Made by a program: the position numbers and the translations under genes. 64,000 nucleotides of DNA, taken from NCBI GenBank assembly GCA_900541145.1, contig UQIH01000006.1, forward strand, positions 34,331 through 98,330, given 5' to 3'. Of the stretch, positions 25,479 to 33,469 are shown one piece after another. The notes beneath the pieces were generated by a model. That model made no database searches and was not told the DNA's origin. It saw nothing but the letters and a program-made list of their open reading frames with translations. The first letter of the stretch is position 1; every line of letters begins with the position of its first letter. The stretch comes from an uncultured Collinsella sp. (lineage in GTDB: Bacteria; Actinomycetota; Coriobacteriia; Coriobacteriales; Coriobacteriaceae).

Positions 25479-25509
25479 AACGAGGGAAGGAGCGCGTCCT
25501 TCCCTCGTT
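25479..25509 (-). terminator. Terminator of aspS
   Basis: AACGAGGGAAGGA and TCCTTCCCTCGTT pair over 13 bp; on the minus strand TTTTTTATG follows, 24 bases past the stop. Confidence 0.88.
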
Positions 25510-25532
25510 ACAGGTACTATGTAGCCGCTCGC

Positions 25533-27320
25533 CTACATCAGGCGCAGGCTGACGTCCTTGAGCTGGGCGCCACTAACGGCACTCGGGGCACCCGACATGA
25601 GGTCGGAGCCGCTGGCCGTCTTGGGGAACGCCATGACGTCGCGGATGGAGTCGGAGCCGGTAAGCAGCATGCACACGCGGTCCAGGCCCAGAGCGAAACC
25701 GCCCATCGGGGGCGCACCAAACTTGAGGGCCTCCATGAGGAAGCCAAACTGAGACTCGGCGCGCTCCTCGGTAAAGCCCAGGAGCTTGAGCATGGACATC
25801 TGCATCTCGGCGTTGTGGATACGCATACCGCCGCCGCCGGCCTCAAAGCCGTCCATGACAAAGTCGTAGGTGCAAGAACCGGCTGCCAACGGGTCGGCCT
25901 CGATCTTGGCGATGTCGGTCTCGGTCGGCAGAGTGAACGGCTGGTGCTCGGCAGCGTAAGCCTTGCGGTCCTCATCCCAGTGGAACAGCGGGAAGTTGAC
26001 GACCCACAGGAAGTCGTGGCCCTCGCGCTTGATCTCGAGTGCGTTGGCCATGTGAGAACGCATGCCGCCCAGGATCTCGTCAGAGAGCAGGCGCGGGCCG
26101 GCGGCGAACATCACAAGGTCGCCGGGCTCGACGTCCATGCGCTCGCGCAGAGCGGCCATCTCCTCGTCCGAGAAGAACTTGACGATGGGGCTGTTGATGG
26201 AGCCATCCTCGCGGAAGGCGATCCAGGCCAGGCCCTTGGCGCCAAACGTGGAAGCCACGCCGGCGAGCTTGTCGATCTTGGCACGTGCCCAGGCACCGGC
26301 GCCCTTGGCGTTAATGGCCTTGACGACAGAGCCCTTCTCGTTTGCGGCAGTCGCAAAGACCTTGAACTTGGAGTTGGCAAAGATGTCGGTCAGGTCGACC
26401 AGGTGCATGCCATAGCGGGTATCGGGCTTGTCGGAGCCATAGGTGTCCATGGCCTCCCAGTAGTCCATGCGACGCAGCGGCGTGGGCATCTCGACGCCCA
26501 TGCGGCCGAAGGCGTCGGCCAGGACCTCCTCGAGCGCGCTCATGACATCGTTCTGGTCCACGAAGGACATCTCGATATCAACCTGGGTGAACTCGGGCTG
26601 ACGATCGGCGCGCAGGTCCTCGTCGCGGAAGCACTTGGCAACCTGATAGTAGCGCTCGACGCCACCGACCATGAGCAGCTGCTTCAAGAGCTGCGGGGAC
26701 TGCGGCAGGGCGTAGAAGTTGCCCGGCTGAATACGGCTGGGAACGATGAAGTCGCGGGCGCCCTCGGGCGTGGACTTAAACAGGGAGGGCGTCTCGACCT
26801 CCATGAACTCACGGTTGTGCAGCGCCTCGCGAATGGCAAAGGTAAAGTCGGAGCGCAGCTTGAGGTTGGCCATCATCTCGGGACGACGGAGGTCCAGATA
26901 GCGATAGCGTAGACGGGTGTCCTCGCTGGTCTCGATGCCGTCCTCGATCTGGAACGGCGGAGTGACGGACGTGTTGAGCACCTCGGCGTGGTCGGTCAGG
27001 ACCTCAATCTCGCCGGTCGCGAGCTTAGTGTTGGTGGTCTCCTCGCCACGGGCGCGCACGACGCCGTGGATCTTGATGGGCCACTCGGGACGCATGGTCT
27101 CGGCGATCTTAAAGGCGTCGCCGTCAGAGTGCTCGGGGTCGAAGGTGAGCTGCGTGATGCCCTCGCGGTCGCGAAGGTCGCAGAAGATAAGGCCGCCGTG
27201 GTCGCGGCGACGGCTCACCCAACCGGTGAGGGTGACCTCTTCGCCCACGTTCTCGAAGCGAAGCTCGCCACAGGTACGGGTGTGCATGGAATGCTCATCG
27301 ATGGGACGGGTCTGGCTCAT
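25533..27320 (-). CDS. aspS: AspS, aspartyl-tRNA synthetase
   Basis: 595 residues, class II synthetase of the bacterial type. The OB anticodon-binding domain (VTLTGWVSRRRDHGGLIFCDLRD) is followed by the catalytic core with motif 2 (FRDEDLRADRQPEFTQVD) and motif 3 (GGFALGLDRVCML), with the GAD insertion domain near residues 300-420. Presence or absence of a discriminating form cannot be told. The start has GGAGGATCACTGGT before the ATG. It is divergent from serB. Confidence 0.97.
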   Translation of the reverse strand: MSQTRPIDEHSMHTRTCGELRFENVGEEVTLTGWVSRRRDHGGLIFCDLRDREGITQLTFDPEHSDGDAFKIAETMRPEWPIKIHGVVRARGEETTNTKLATGEIEVLTDHAEVLNTSVTPPFQIEDGIETSEDTRLRYRYLDLRRPEMMANLKLRSDFTFAIREALHNREFMEVETPSLFKSTPEGARDFIVPSRIQPGNFYALPQSPQLLKQLLMVGGVERYYQVAKCFRDEDLRADRQPEFTQVDIEMSFVDQNDVMSALEEVLADAFGRMGVEMPTPLRRMDYWEAMDTYGSDKPDTRYGMHLVDLTDIFANSKFKVFATAANEKGSVVKAINAKGAGAWARAKIDKLAGVASTFGAKGLAWIAFREDGSINSPIVKFFSDEEMAALRERMDVEPGDLVMFAAGPRLLSDEILGGMRSHMANALEIKREGHDFLWVVNFPLFHWDEDRKAYAAEHQPFTLPTETDIAKIEADPLAAGSCTYDFVMDGFEAGGGGMRIHNAEMQMSMLKLLGFTEERAESQFGFLMEALKFGAPPMGGFALGLDRVCMLLTGSDSIRDVMAFPKTASGSDLMSGAPSAVSGAQLKDVSLRLM

Positions 27321-27347
27321 ACCAGTGATCCTCCTTTATGGATCTGT

Positions 27348-27415
27348 GCCGCCCCGTGTCGTTCCGGGCGGCGTCGTACAGATTTGCCCAGCCTGCGTAA
27401 ACCGCGCAGCCGGGC
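27348..27415 (-). promoter_or_regulatory. GC-rich leader hairpins upstream of aspS
   Basis: GCCGCCC/GGGCGGC (27348-27372) and an interrupted GCCC...GGGC stem (27386-27415) lie in the aspS leader. No T-box sequence is recognised, so a regulatory role is only possible. Confidence 0.3.
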
Positions 27416-27576
27416 ATGGCGTTCTATCTTATCGCACCTGTGTCGATGTGCCGCGAAAAAGTAGCTCTTGCCCAAAGACTTGACGGAGACGAAACAATTG
27501 ACGCGGCCTGGCCGTCGCCCAAGCGCGCGGCGTGCGACAATGTGCCCCAATACAACCGCACTCGGAAAGGCCCGCC

Positions 27577-28212
27577 ATGACCGCACGCCTCATCGTTATG
27601 GATATCGACTCCACGCTCATCAACCAGGAGGTCATCGACCTGTTGGGCGAGGAGGCCGGCGTGGGCGAGCAGGTAGCGCAGATCACCGAGCGCGCCATGC
27701 GCGGCGAGCTCGACTTTAAGCAGGCGCTCGAGGAACGCGTGGGGCTGCTTGCCGGCTTGGATGAGAGCGTATTCGAGCGCACCTTTGAGCGCGTGACGTT
27801 TACCCCCGGCGCGCTGGAGCTTGTGCGCTCGGCACACAGCAAGGGCTGGAAGGTCGGCGTGGTAAGCGGCGGCTTTCACGAGGTCGCCGACAAGATCGTG
27901 GCCGCCGCGGGCATCGACTTTTGCCTCGCTAACCGCCTGGAGGTCGTGGGCGGCAAGCTCACCGGTAAGCTGGCGGCAGACATCGTGACCAAGGAGTCCA
28001 AGCTCATCCAGCTGCTGGATTGGGCGGTTGAGTGCGGTGTCGACATGGCCCACACCGTCGCGATCGGCGACGGCGCCAACGACATCCCCATGATTCAGGC
28101 CGCGGGCACGGGCATCGCGTTTTGCGCCAAGCCCAAGACGCGCGAGGCCGCCCCGTTTGCCATCGACGAGCGCAACCTGATGCTCGCCATGGACATCATC
28201 CTGCGCGACTAG
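27577..28212 (+). CDS. serB: SerB, phosphoserine phosphatase
   Basis: 211-residue HAD-superfamily phosphatase that releases serine from phosphoserine, the last step of serine synthesis. Motif I is DIDSTLI (nucleophile Asp9), motif II is GVVSGGFHEVADKI, and motif IV is AIGDGANDIPMIQAAGTGIAF. The regulatory ACT domain of longer homologues is absent. The start MTARLIV has GGAAAGG upstream. It is followed by the lar genes after 114 bases and an inverted repeat. Confidence 0.93.
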   Translation: MTARLIVMDIDSTLINQEVIDLLGEEAGVGEQVAQITERAMRGELDFKQALEERVGLLAGLDESVFERTFERVTFTPGALELVRSAHSKGWKVGVVSGGFHEVADKIVAAAGIDFCLANRLEVVGGKLTGKLAADIVTKESKLIQLLDWAVECGVDMAHTVAIGDGANDIPMIQAAGTGIAFCAKPKTREAAPFAIDERNLMLAMDIILRD

Positions 28213-28248
28213 CCGATCCGTCTAACAATTGAATCAGTCTGTCCTATA

Positions 28249-28282
28249 GTTTCCGAACAATTTTGTCTTAGTGTTCGGAAAC
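28249..28282. promoter_or_regulatory. Perfect inverted repeat, candidate operator of larB-larC-tetR
   Basis: GTTTCCGAACA and TGTTCGGAAAC (11-bp arms, 12-base spacer) lie 45 bases before larB. The right arm overlaps a possible -35 (TTCGGA) that is 18 bases from TAGACT. The TetR protein encoded third in the operon is the obvious candidate to bind it. Confidence 0.6.
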
Positions 28283-28326
28283 ATACCCTTTGAGTGCTAG
28301 ACTTTGCGCCGTCGAAGGGAACATAT

Positions 28327-29109
28327 ATGGATAAGCGAGATCTTGAGCAATTGTTGAGCGACGTTGCCGACGGAGCAGTCGCCCCGGCAGTCGCCCTCAC
28401 ACGCATCCAGACGGCGCCAACCGCCGATCTGGGTTTTGCGCAGCTCGATCTTTCGCGCGGGGTGCGCCAGGGAGCCGGCGAGGTTGTCTACGGTGCCGGT
28501 AAAACCGCCGAGCAGATTACTGCCATTATCGAAGCACTGTGCGCTGCCGGCCAGGAGCGCATCCTGGTCACGCGCCTGGACGCCGAAAAAGCAGACCGCA
28601 TCTCGGAGCTCCTCGGCAACGGCATCGACTTGGGATATGTCCCAGACACACAGCTTGCCCTCGTGGGCGGCAAGCCCTCCCCTACCGGCAACGGACGCAT
28701 CGTCGTCGCCTGCGCCGGCACGAGCGACCTGCCCGTCGCCGAGGAAGCCGCGTTGACGGCCGAGTTCTACGGCAACGAGGTCGACCGCCTCTACGACGTA
28801 GGTGTCGCCGGCCTGCACCGCCTGCTCGCACATGCCGAGGAGCTTGCCCAGGCTCAGGTGGTCATCGCCATTGCCGGCATGGAAGGCGCGCTGGCGAGCG
28901 TTATCGGCGGCCTGGTGAGCTGTCCGGTCATTGCCGTTCCCACCAGCGTGGGGTACGGCGCGAGTTTTGGTGGCGTAGCCGCGCTGCTCGCCATGCTCAA
29001 CTCCTGCGCCAGCGGCGTTTCGGTCGTCAATATCGACAACGGCTTTGGTGCCGCCTACCAGGCAAGTCTTATCAATCATCTGGGCGCCGGCACATCCCGC
29101 GCCCGTTAA
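28327..29109 (+). CDS. larB: LarB, nickel-pincer cofactor synthesis protein
   Basis: LarB carboxylates and hydrolyses nicotinic acid adenine dinucleotide to give the dicarboxylated mononucleotide precursor of the nickel-pincer nucleotide of lactate racemase. The 260-residue protein has the variable N-terminal part and the PurE-like C-terminal domain (VVACAGTSDLPVAEEAALTA, GMEGALASVIGGLVSCPVIAVPTSVGYG, NSCASGVSVVNIDNGFGAA), including the conserved Cys residues. GAAGGGAAC precedes the ATG. It is first in the larB-larC-tetR operon. Confidence 0.92.
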   Translation: MDKRDLEQLLSDVADGAVAPAVALTRIQTAPTADLGFAQLDLSRGVRQGAGEVVYGAGKTAEQITAIIEALCAAGQERILVTRLDAEKADRISELLGNGIDLGYVPDTQLALVGGKPSPTGNGRIVVACAGTSDLPVAEEAALTAEFYGNEVDRLYDVGVAGLHRLLAHAEELAQAQVVIAIAGMEGALASVIGGLVSCPVIAVPTSVGYGASFGGVAALLAMLNSCASGVSVVNIDNGFGAAYQASLINHLGAGTSRAR

Positions 29110-29119
29110 GGAGCATTCC

Positions 29120-30037
29120 ATGTCCAACCATCAGCACACGCTTATCATCGACGGCACCTCGGGCATCAGCGGCGACATGACCGTCGCGGCCCTGCTCGAC
29201 CTGGGCGCCAGCGAGGAGCACCTGCGTGAACAGCTCGCCACGCTGCCGGTCGACGGCTTTGAGATTGCCGTGACGCGCGTAAACAAGCATGGCATCGACG
29301 CCTGCGATTTCGACGTCCGGCTTGCAGAGGAGCTCGAGAACCACGATCACGATATGGCCTGGCTCTACGGCAACGAAGCAGCTGCCAAACACACGCACGA
29401 GCATGAGCACCACCATCATGACCATAGCGAGCACGAACACGAGCACTGCCACGATCATGATCATGAGGCCCACGGTCATGGCCACGAGGGTCACCATCAC
29501 GCCCACCACCATCACCACCGTTCTTTGGCGGATGTCACCGCCATCATCGATGGCTCACAGCTAAGCGATGGTGCCAAGCGTCGTGCCCTCGCCATTTTTT
29601 CCGTACTTGCTGATGCCGAGGCCAAGGCTCACGGCAAAACGCCCGACACCGTCCTGTTTCACGAGGTGGGCGCCGTCGACTCCATCGTCGACGTCTGCTC
29701 TGTCGCCATCTGCCTCGATGACCTGGGCATCGAAGATATTGTCGTCGAGTCGCTCTCCGAGGGCCACGGCACCATCCGCTGTGCCCACGGCCTCATGCCC
29801 ATTCCCGTCCCCGCTGTCGTCAACCTATGTCAGGCAGGCAATATCGCCCTCACACCTGCACCGGTCGCCGGCGAGCTCGTGACGCCGACGGGCGCCGCCA
29901 TCGTCACCGCGCTGCGCACGTCCGATCAACTGCCCTCACGCTACCGCATCGAAGCCGTCGGCTACGGCGCCGGCAAACGCCCCTACGAGGGTTGCTCCGG
30001 CACGCTCCGCTGCCTGCTCGTTCACGCGGACGCATAG
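29120..30037 (+). CDS. larC: LarC, nickel insertion protein (short form, N-terminal domain only)
   Basis: LarC inserts nickel into the pincer cofactor of LarA. The 305-residue protein has the LarC1 core (IIDGTSGISGDMTVAALLDLG, FHEVGAVDSIVDVCSVAICLDDLG, PVAGELVTPTGAAIVTAL, GYGAGKR) with a very His-rich insert of about 43 residues (near 92-135), a likely nickel store. It stops where the C-terminal LarC2 domain would begin, and the next frame holds a TetR gene, not LarC2. In Lactiplantibacillus plantarum the two parts are joined by a programmed frameshift; no such continuation is visible here. Ten bases separate it from larB. Confidence 0.9.
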   Translation: MSNHQHTLIIDGTSGISGDMTVAALLDLGASEEHLREQLATLPVDGFEIAVTRVNKHGIDACDFDVRLAEELENHDHDMAWLYGNEAAAKHTHEHEHHHHDHSEHEHEHCHDHDHEAHGHGHEGHHHAHHHHHRSLADVTAIIDGSQLSDGAKRRALAIFSVLADAEAKAHGKTPDTVLFHEVGAVDSIVDVCSVAICLDDLGIEDIVVESLSEGHGTIRCAHGLMPIPVPAVVNLCQAGNIALTPAPVAGELVTPTGAAIVTALRTSDQLPSRYRIEAVGYGAGKRPYEGCSGTLRCLLVHADA

Positions 30038-30039
30038 CC

Positions 30040-30579
30040 ATGGATGCCCGCAAGGCAAAAAGCCGTGCCGCCATCGTTGCGGCGTTCTCCGAGCTCCTGT
30101 GCGAGGAAGATTACGACAAGATCACCGTCGGCGACATCATCGCTCGCGCCCACGTAGGTCGGGCCACGTTCTACGGCCTCTTCAAAAGCAAAGATGACCT
30201 GCTCGCTGAACTCGTGCGCGATATCTGCACCCATGCCCTCGACGATGACGGTACACCCCTCGACGACCCGCTCGTACAGGTCGAGCATATCCTCAACAAC
30301 CTCTGGGAACGCCGTCAGGGTGTACGGGCACTGGTAGCCGGCGCCGGTTCACGCGTCTTCGCCGACAGCCTCCGCAAGACCATCATGGCCCGAGCAGCCG
30401 AAACCGTCCCTACCGACCCAAACGGCCCCGCCGACACCATGGACCGCAGCTTCCTACTACACCACATAGCCTCAAGCTTCGTAGGAATGGTCCAATGGTG
30501 GGCCTGGCACAATTTCCAAGCAGATAAAGCCAACGTAGCCAAAGACTACCTCTCAGCCATAAAACCCCTCTTCAACTAA
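30040..30579 (+). CDS. TetR-family regulator of the lar locus
   Basis: 179 residues. The N-terminal helix-turn-helix is typical (SRAAIVAAFSELLCEEDYDKITVGDIIARAHVGRATFYGLFKSK) and the rest is a helical ligand domain with a TetR_C-like end (MVQWWAWHNF). The ATG follows the larC stop by two bases, so it is co-expressed with larB and larC and probably controls them and perhaps larA. The last 150 bases of the gene show a shift to C- and A-rich codons. Confidence 0.88.
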   Translation: MDARKAKSRAAIVAAFSELLCEEDYDKITVGDIIARAHVGRATFYGLFKSKDDLLAELVRDICTHALDDDGTPLDDPLVQVEHILNNLWERRQGVRALVAGAGSRVFADSLRKTIMARAAETVPTDPNGPADTMDRSFLLHHIASSFVGMVQWWAWHNFQADKANVAKDYLSAIKPLFN

Positions 30580-30735
30580 GTAAACCCCTCATCCCAAAGT
30601 TCCGCCCCAACCCAAAGCACAATCCATCCCAAAGTATCAACAACAGCCCAACGCCCCTACCAGCAACAAGCCCCTCCCATCCAAATTCAGATATATATGC
30701 TGGGTTGCTTGTACGAACGCAACAAAGACCCCGCA

Positions 30736-30860
30736 GCTGGCCGCATGGGGTAACTTCCCAGCGCATTCCGCAGGACGCAAAAAGGCTCGCCGCACGAAGT
30801 GCGCAGCGAGCCTTTTTGCATGTCCGAGGACGCGCTGGGAAGTTACCCCATGCGGCCAGC
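30736..30860. repeat. Nested hairpin element with perfect 29-bp arms, copy 1
   Basis: Arms 30736-30764 and 30832-30860 are exactly complementary. The 67 bases between contain an inner stem (AAAAAGGCTCGC / GCGAGCCTTTTT) capped by CGCAC-GAA-GTGCG, flanked by CCGCAGGACG and TGTCCGAGGACG. The same core with covarying inner stem and unrelated arms is at 33322-33448. It ends 21 bases from the stop of the MIP gene and lies between convergent genes, so it could be a bidirectional terminator. Confidence 0.85.
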
Positions 30861-30881
30861 GGACAACTATGTAGCCTCAGA

Positions 30882-31613
30882 CTAGAACATGCCCAAGAAA
30901 CCGTGCACAAACAGTGCAGCCAAAGCGGCACCGACAAACGGAGCGATGCCAGGAACGAGCAGGCCGTACTTCCAGTTATTGTCAGCCTTGTTCTTGATCG
31001 GCAGCACCTGATAGGCCATGCGAGGACCAAGGTCACGAGCCTGGTTCATGGCGAAGCCGGTGATGCCGCCCATGCCCATGCCAACAGCCCAAACGATCAG
31101 ACCGACGCAGATAGCGAGCATCAGAACGTTCTCGCCGGCGCGGTTAGCGGCGGCAAGGATGGCGCTGATGAACACAAAGGTGCAGATAGCCTCGCAGAAG
31201 AAGTTACGGGCATAGTTCGTACCCTCGGTGGTGGGGTTGGTCGAGAAGATGTTGCGCTGGGCAATGGGATCGACGACACCATCGGAAGCCTTGAACTCAT
31301 CGGCATACATAAGCCATGCGATTACGGCACCCACAAAGCCGCCGAGCATATCGGCAATCATGAAGGGGATGCAGCTGCTCCACGGCACCAGGCCGACGAT
31401 GCACTGGGCAAGCACCATGGCGGGGTTCATGCACACGGCACCGCCAAAGACAAACAGGCAGACCGAGATGCCAAAAGACCAAGTGGTGATGGCAAACATA
31501 TGGCCGGAGCCCTGATACTTGGTGCCCTTGAGCACGGTATCGCAGTGCACGCCCACGCCAAAGATGATCATGAGGGCCGTTGCGCCGAATTCGCAGAGGA
31601 GTTTGGTAAGCAT
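30882..31613 (-). CDS. MIP-family channel (aquaglyceroporin; LarD-like)
   Basis: 243 residues with six membrane segments. The first NPA box is MNPAMVLAQ; the second reads MNQARDLGPR, with Gln in place of Pro in an otherwise GlpF-like NPARD signature. It follows larA by 49 bases on the same strand. In L. plantarum the lar operon includes LarD, a channel of this family that passes lactic acid, so the same role is likely here; glycerol transport is the alternative. The function is inferred from context. Confidence 0.85.
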   Translation of the reverse strand: MLTKLLCEFGATALMIIFGVGVHCDTVLKGTKYQGSGHMFAITTWSFGISVCLFVFGGAVCMNPAMVLAQCIVGLVPWSSCIPFMIADMLGGFVGAVIAWLMYADEFKASDGVVDPIAQRNIFSTNPTTEGTNYARNFFCEAICTFVFISAILAAANRAGENVLMLAICVGLIVWAVGMGMGGITGFAMNQARDLGPRMAYQVLPIKNKADNNWKYGLLVPGIAPFVGAALAALFVHGFLGMF

Positions 31614-31662
31614 AAAACCTTATCTTTCTTGTCGGTTATAAACGATTCGTTTGGGCCACGCA

Positions 31663-32940
31663 CTAGTGCTGCGCGACGACAACGCCCAGGCCATCGGGAA
31701 TGACGGCAACCTTGGCATCGGCACCCTTCATTTCAAAGGCGAGCTTGAGCGCCTCCTCGAGGGTGTTGACCGGCGTCATGTGCATATCCTTGATCATCTG
31801 GTGATCGCACAGGTCGGTGACCATGATCACAGGGTGATGTGCCAGGATGCGGGCGAAAATCTGGCTCGTCCACTGGTCGGGCAGGGTCTCGTCCTTGGGA
31901 CGATCGATGCAGGCGCGCTCAAACTCTGCCGGATCGTTGTCGGCGATGTTGTGATAGAAGCCCTCGCCACCGTGACCGTCGGCGCAACCGGCAACGTCGA
32001 TAATCACGCCGCCTTCGGGAAGCGTGGCCTCGGCAGAGCACATGCCCTTTACAGCCTGGTAGATGTTCTGGTCGAGCGGGTAGCCGCCGTTGGTGGTGAT
32101 GGCAATCTCGCACTCGACGGGCTCAACGCCGGCAAGGCTCTTCACGAACTCGCAGCCAGCTTCGTGCGCCTTGTGGATGTCGCCGGCAAAGGAGCCGATG
32201 ACCTCGTGCTTGCCGTTAAGTACCACGTTAAGCACAAAGGCAAGGTGAGCCATCTCGGCAGCGGCAAACATGTCCTCGCTCACGTGGTTGTGGCACAGGT
32301 TGCCGGCACGCGAGTGGGAATCATTCACAAACTGACCGTTGTGGTTGTACATGATGGTCTTGTAGCTGGCGATGCCGGGCAGGACGGACTTGCGGCTGCC
32401 GGAGAAACCGGCAAAGAAGTGCGGCTCAATGAAACCCTCGGCAAGCAGCAAGTCGCATTCGGCGGCAATCTTGTTGATGATGCACTCGCCGCCAGAAGGC
32501 AGGGTGCCGATCTTTTTCATCATGCTGTCGTCAGTCGCGACGTGCATAACGATTTCCTCGTTGGCAACAATTTCCTCGCCGTACTTGTTGATGAGCTCCT
32601 CGTGCGTCGACGGACGATGCATGCCCGTAGCAACCAAAATACGCACGCGAGCCTCGGGCGCAGCGGAATGGATGTGATGCAGCAGAATAGGCATCGTCAC
32701 ACGCGAGGGAACGGGGCGCGTATGGTCGGAGCTAATGATGACAATATCCTTCTTGCCAGCACAAAGCTCCTCGAGCGAAGGCGAGCCATAAGGGTTGGCA
32801 AGCGATTCCTCTACCAGCTCTTCCTGCGATTTTGTGGTCTTAAACTCGTTTTGATGACCTTCCATCACACCCGCGAAGTTCTTATCCTCGAGCTCCAGAT
32901 GCAACGTCTTGTGGTCAAACGGCAGTTCACATTCAAACAA
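31663..32940 (-). CDS. larA: LarA, nickel-dependent lactate racemase
   Basis: Interconverts D- and L-lactate with a covalently bound nickel-pincer nucleotide. The 425-residue protein keeps the known functional residues in context: Arg in HTRPVPSR, His in ATGMHRPS, His and the cofactor-binding Lys in EPHFFAGFSGSRKS, His in YNHNG, and Lys in YQAVKGM. No ATG fits the N-terminus; a TTG at 32940 with AGGAAGAGG upstream gives the expected start (LFECELPFD) and length. It faces larB-larC-tetR and probably shares a transcript with the MIP channel gene. LarE is not in the window. Confidence 0.93.
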   Translation of the reverse strand: MFECELPFDHKTLHLELEDKNFAGVMEGHQNEFKTTKSQEELVEESLANPYGSPSLEELCAGKKDIVIISSDHTRPVPSRVTMPILLHHIHSAAPEARVRILVATGMHRPSTHEELINKYGEEIVANEEIVMHVATDDSMMKKIGTLPSGGECIINKIAAECDLLLAEGFIEPHFFAGFSGSRKSVLPGIASYKTIMYNHNGQFVNDSHSRAGNLCHNHVSEDMFAAAEMAHLAFVLNVVLNGKHEVIGSFAGDIHKAHEAGCEFVKSLAGVEPVECEIAITTNGGYPLDQNIYQAVKGMCSAEATLPEGGVIIDVAGCADGHGGEGFYHNIADNDPAEFERACIDRPKDETLPDQWTSQIFARILAHHPVIMVTDLCDHQMIKDMHMTPVNTLEEALKLAFEMKGADAKVAVIPDGLGVVVAQH

Positions 32941-33067
32941 TGACGAGCGCCCTCTTCCTTTCAACTGACACACTAGATAAACCGTTGGAAGAATACGCCG
33001 CTCACCGAAAAACACCACCGTCCACCGACTCATTAACACAACGTTCATATTTGACCCACAACAAAAC

Positions 33068-33095
33068 GGCCGCGACCCCAAACGGGACCGCGGCT
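33068..33095 (-). terminator. Hairpin in the larA upstream region
   Basis: GGCCGCGACCCC and GGGACCGCGGC pair around AAAC, followed on the minus strand by CGTTTTGTTGT, 130 bases before larA. It could stop read-through from ppc or attenuate larA. The 529 bases between larA and ppc hold no credible gene. Confidence 0.5.
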
Positions 33096-33321
33096 GCAAC
33101 AGTCGTAAGGCGAGAAGCGCCACATGCATCTCAACCCCAATCGATAAGACGCGGGGCGCGAAGCGCGCTTTATTATCATCAGCTTTAATCCCAGAAGACC
33201 GAGGACGAAGGGGCCCGACGGGTTTCCCTCTGAATGCATTCCGCAGCACGAAGCCCTTTTCAAACGCGCGGAGCGCGCCAATATTCCCCCAGCAGTAATC
33301 CGCCGAAGGCCGGACATCGCA

Positions 33322-33448
33322 GGGCCCGCCATCAGTTTACTTTTAGGCACACTCCGCAGGACGCAAGAAGCCCTCGCCGCACGAAGTGCGCAGCGAGGGC
33401 TTCTTGCATGTCCGAGGACGTGCCTAAAAGTAAACTGATGGCGGGCCC
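33322..33448. repeat. Nested hairpin element with perfect 29-bp arms, copy 2
   Basis: Arms 33322-33350 and 33420-33448 are exactly complementary (GGGCCCGCCATCAG...). The 69-base core matches the element at 30736-30860 but its inner stem is AAGAAGCCCTCGC / GCGAGGGCTTCTT, differing from copy 1 by compensated changes. It ends 21 bases from the ppc stop. A degraded piece (CATTCCGCAGCACGAAG) lies near 33237. Confidence 0.85.
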
Positions 33449-33469
33449 GGACGACTACAGGGCTATCGA

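Noticed and set aside
27341..27430. Possible T-box leader before aspS
   Set aside because: No T-box sequence or specifier loop is visible; the hairpins are simple GC stems.
29390..29525. Short tandem repeat or CRISPR-like region in larC
   Set aside because: The repetitive CAC/CAT pattern encodes the His-rich metal-binding stretch of LarC in frame.
31663..33249. 528-residue version of LarA
   Set aside because: The upstream extension covers hairpin-rich sequence and is not part of LarA; the TTG start gives the normal length.
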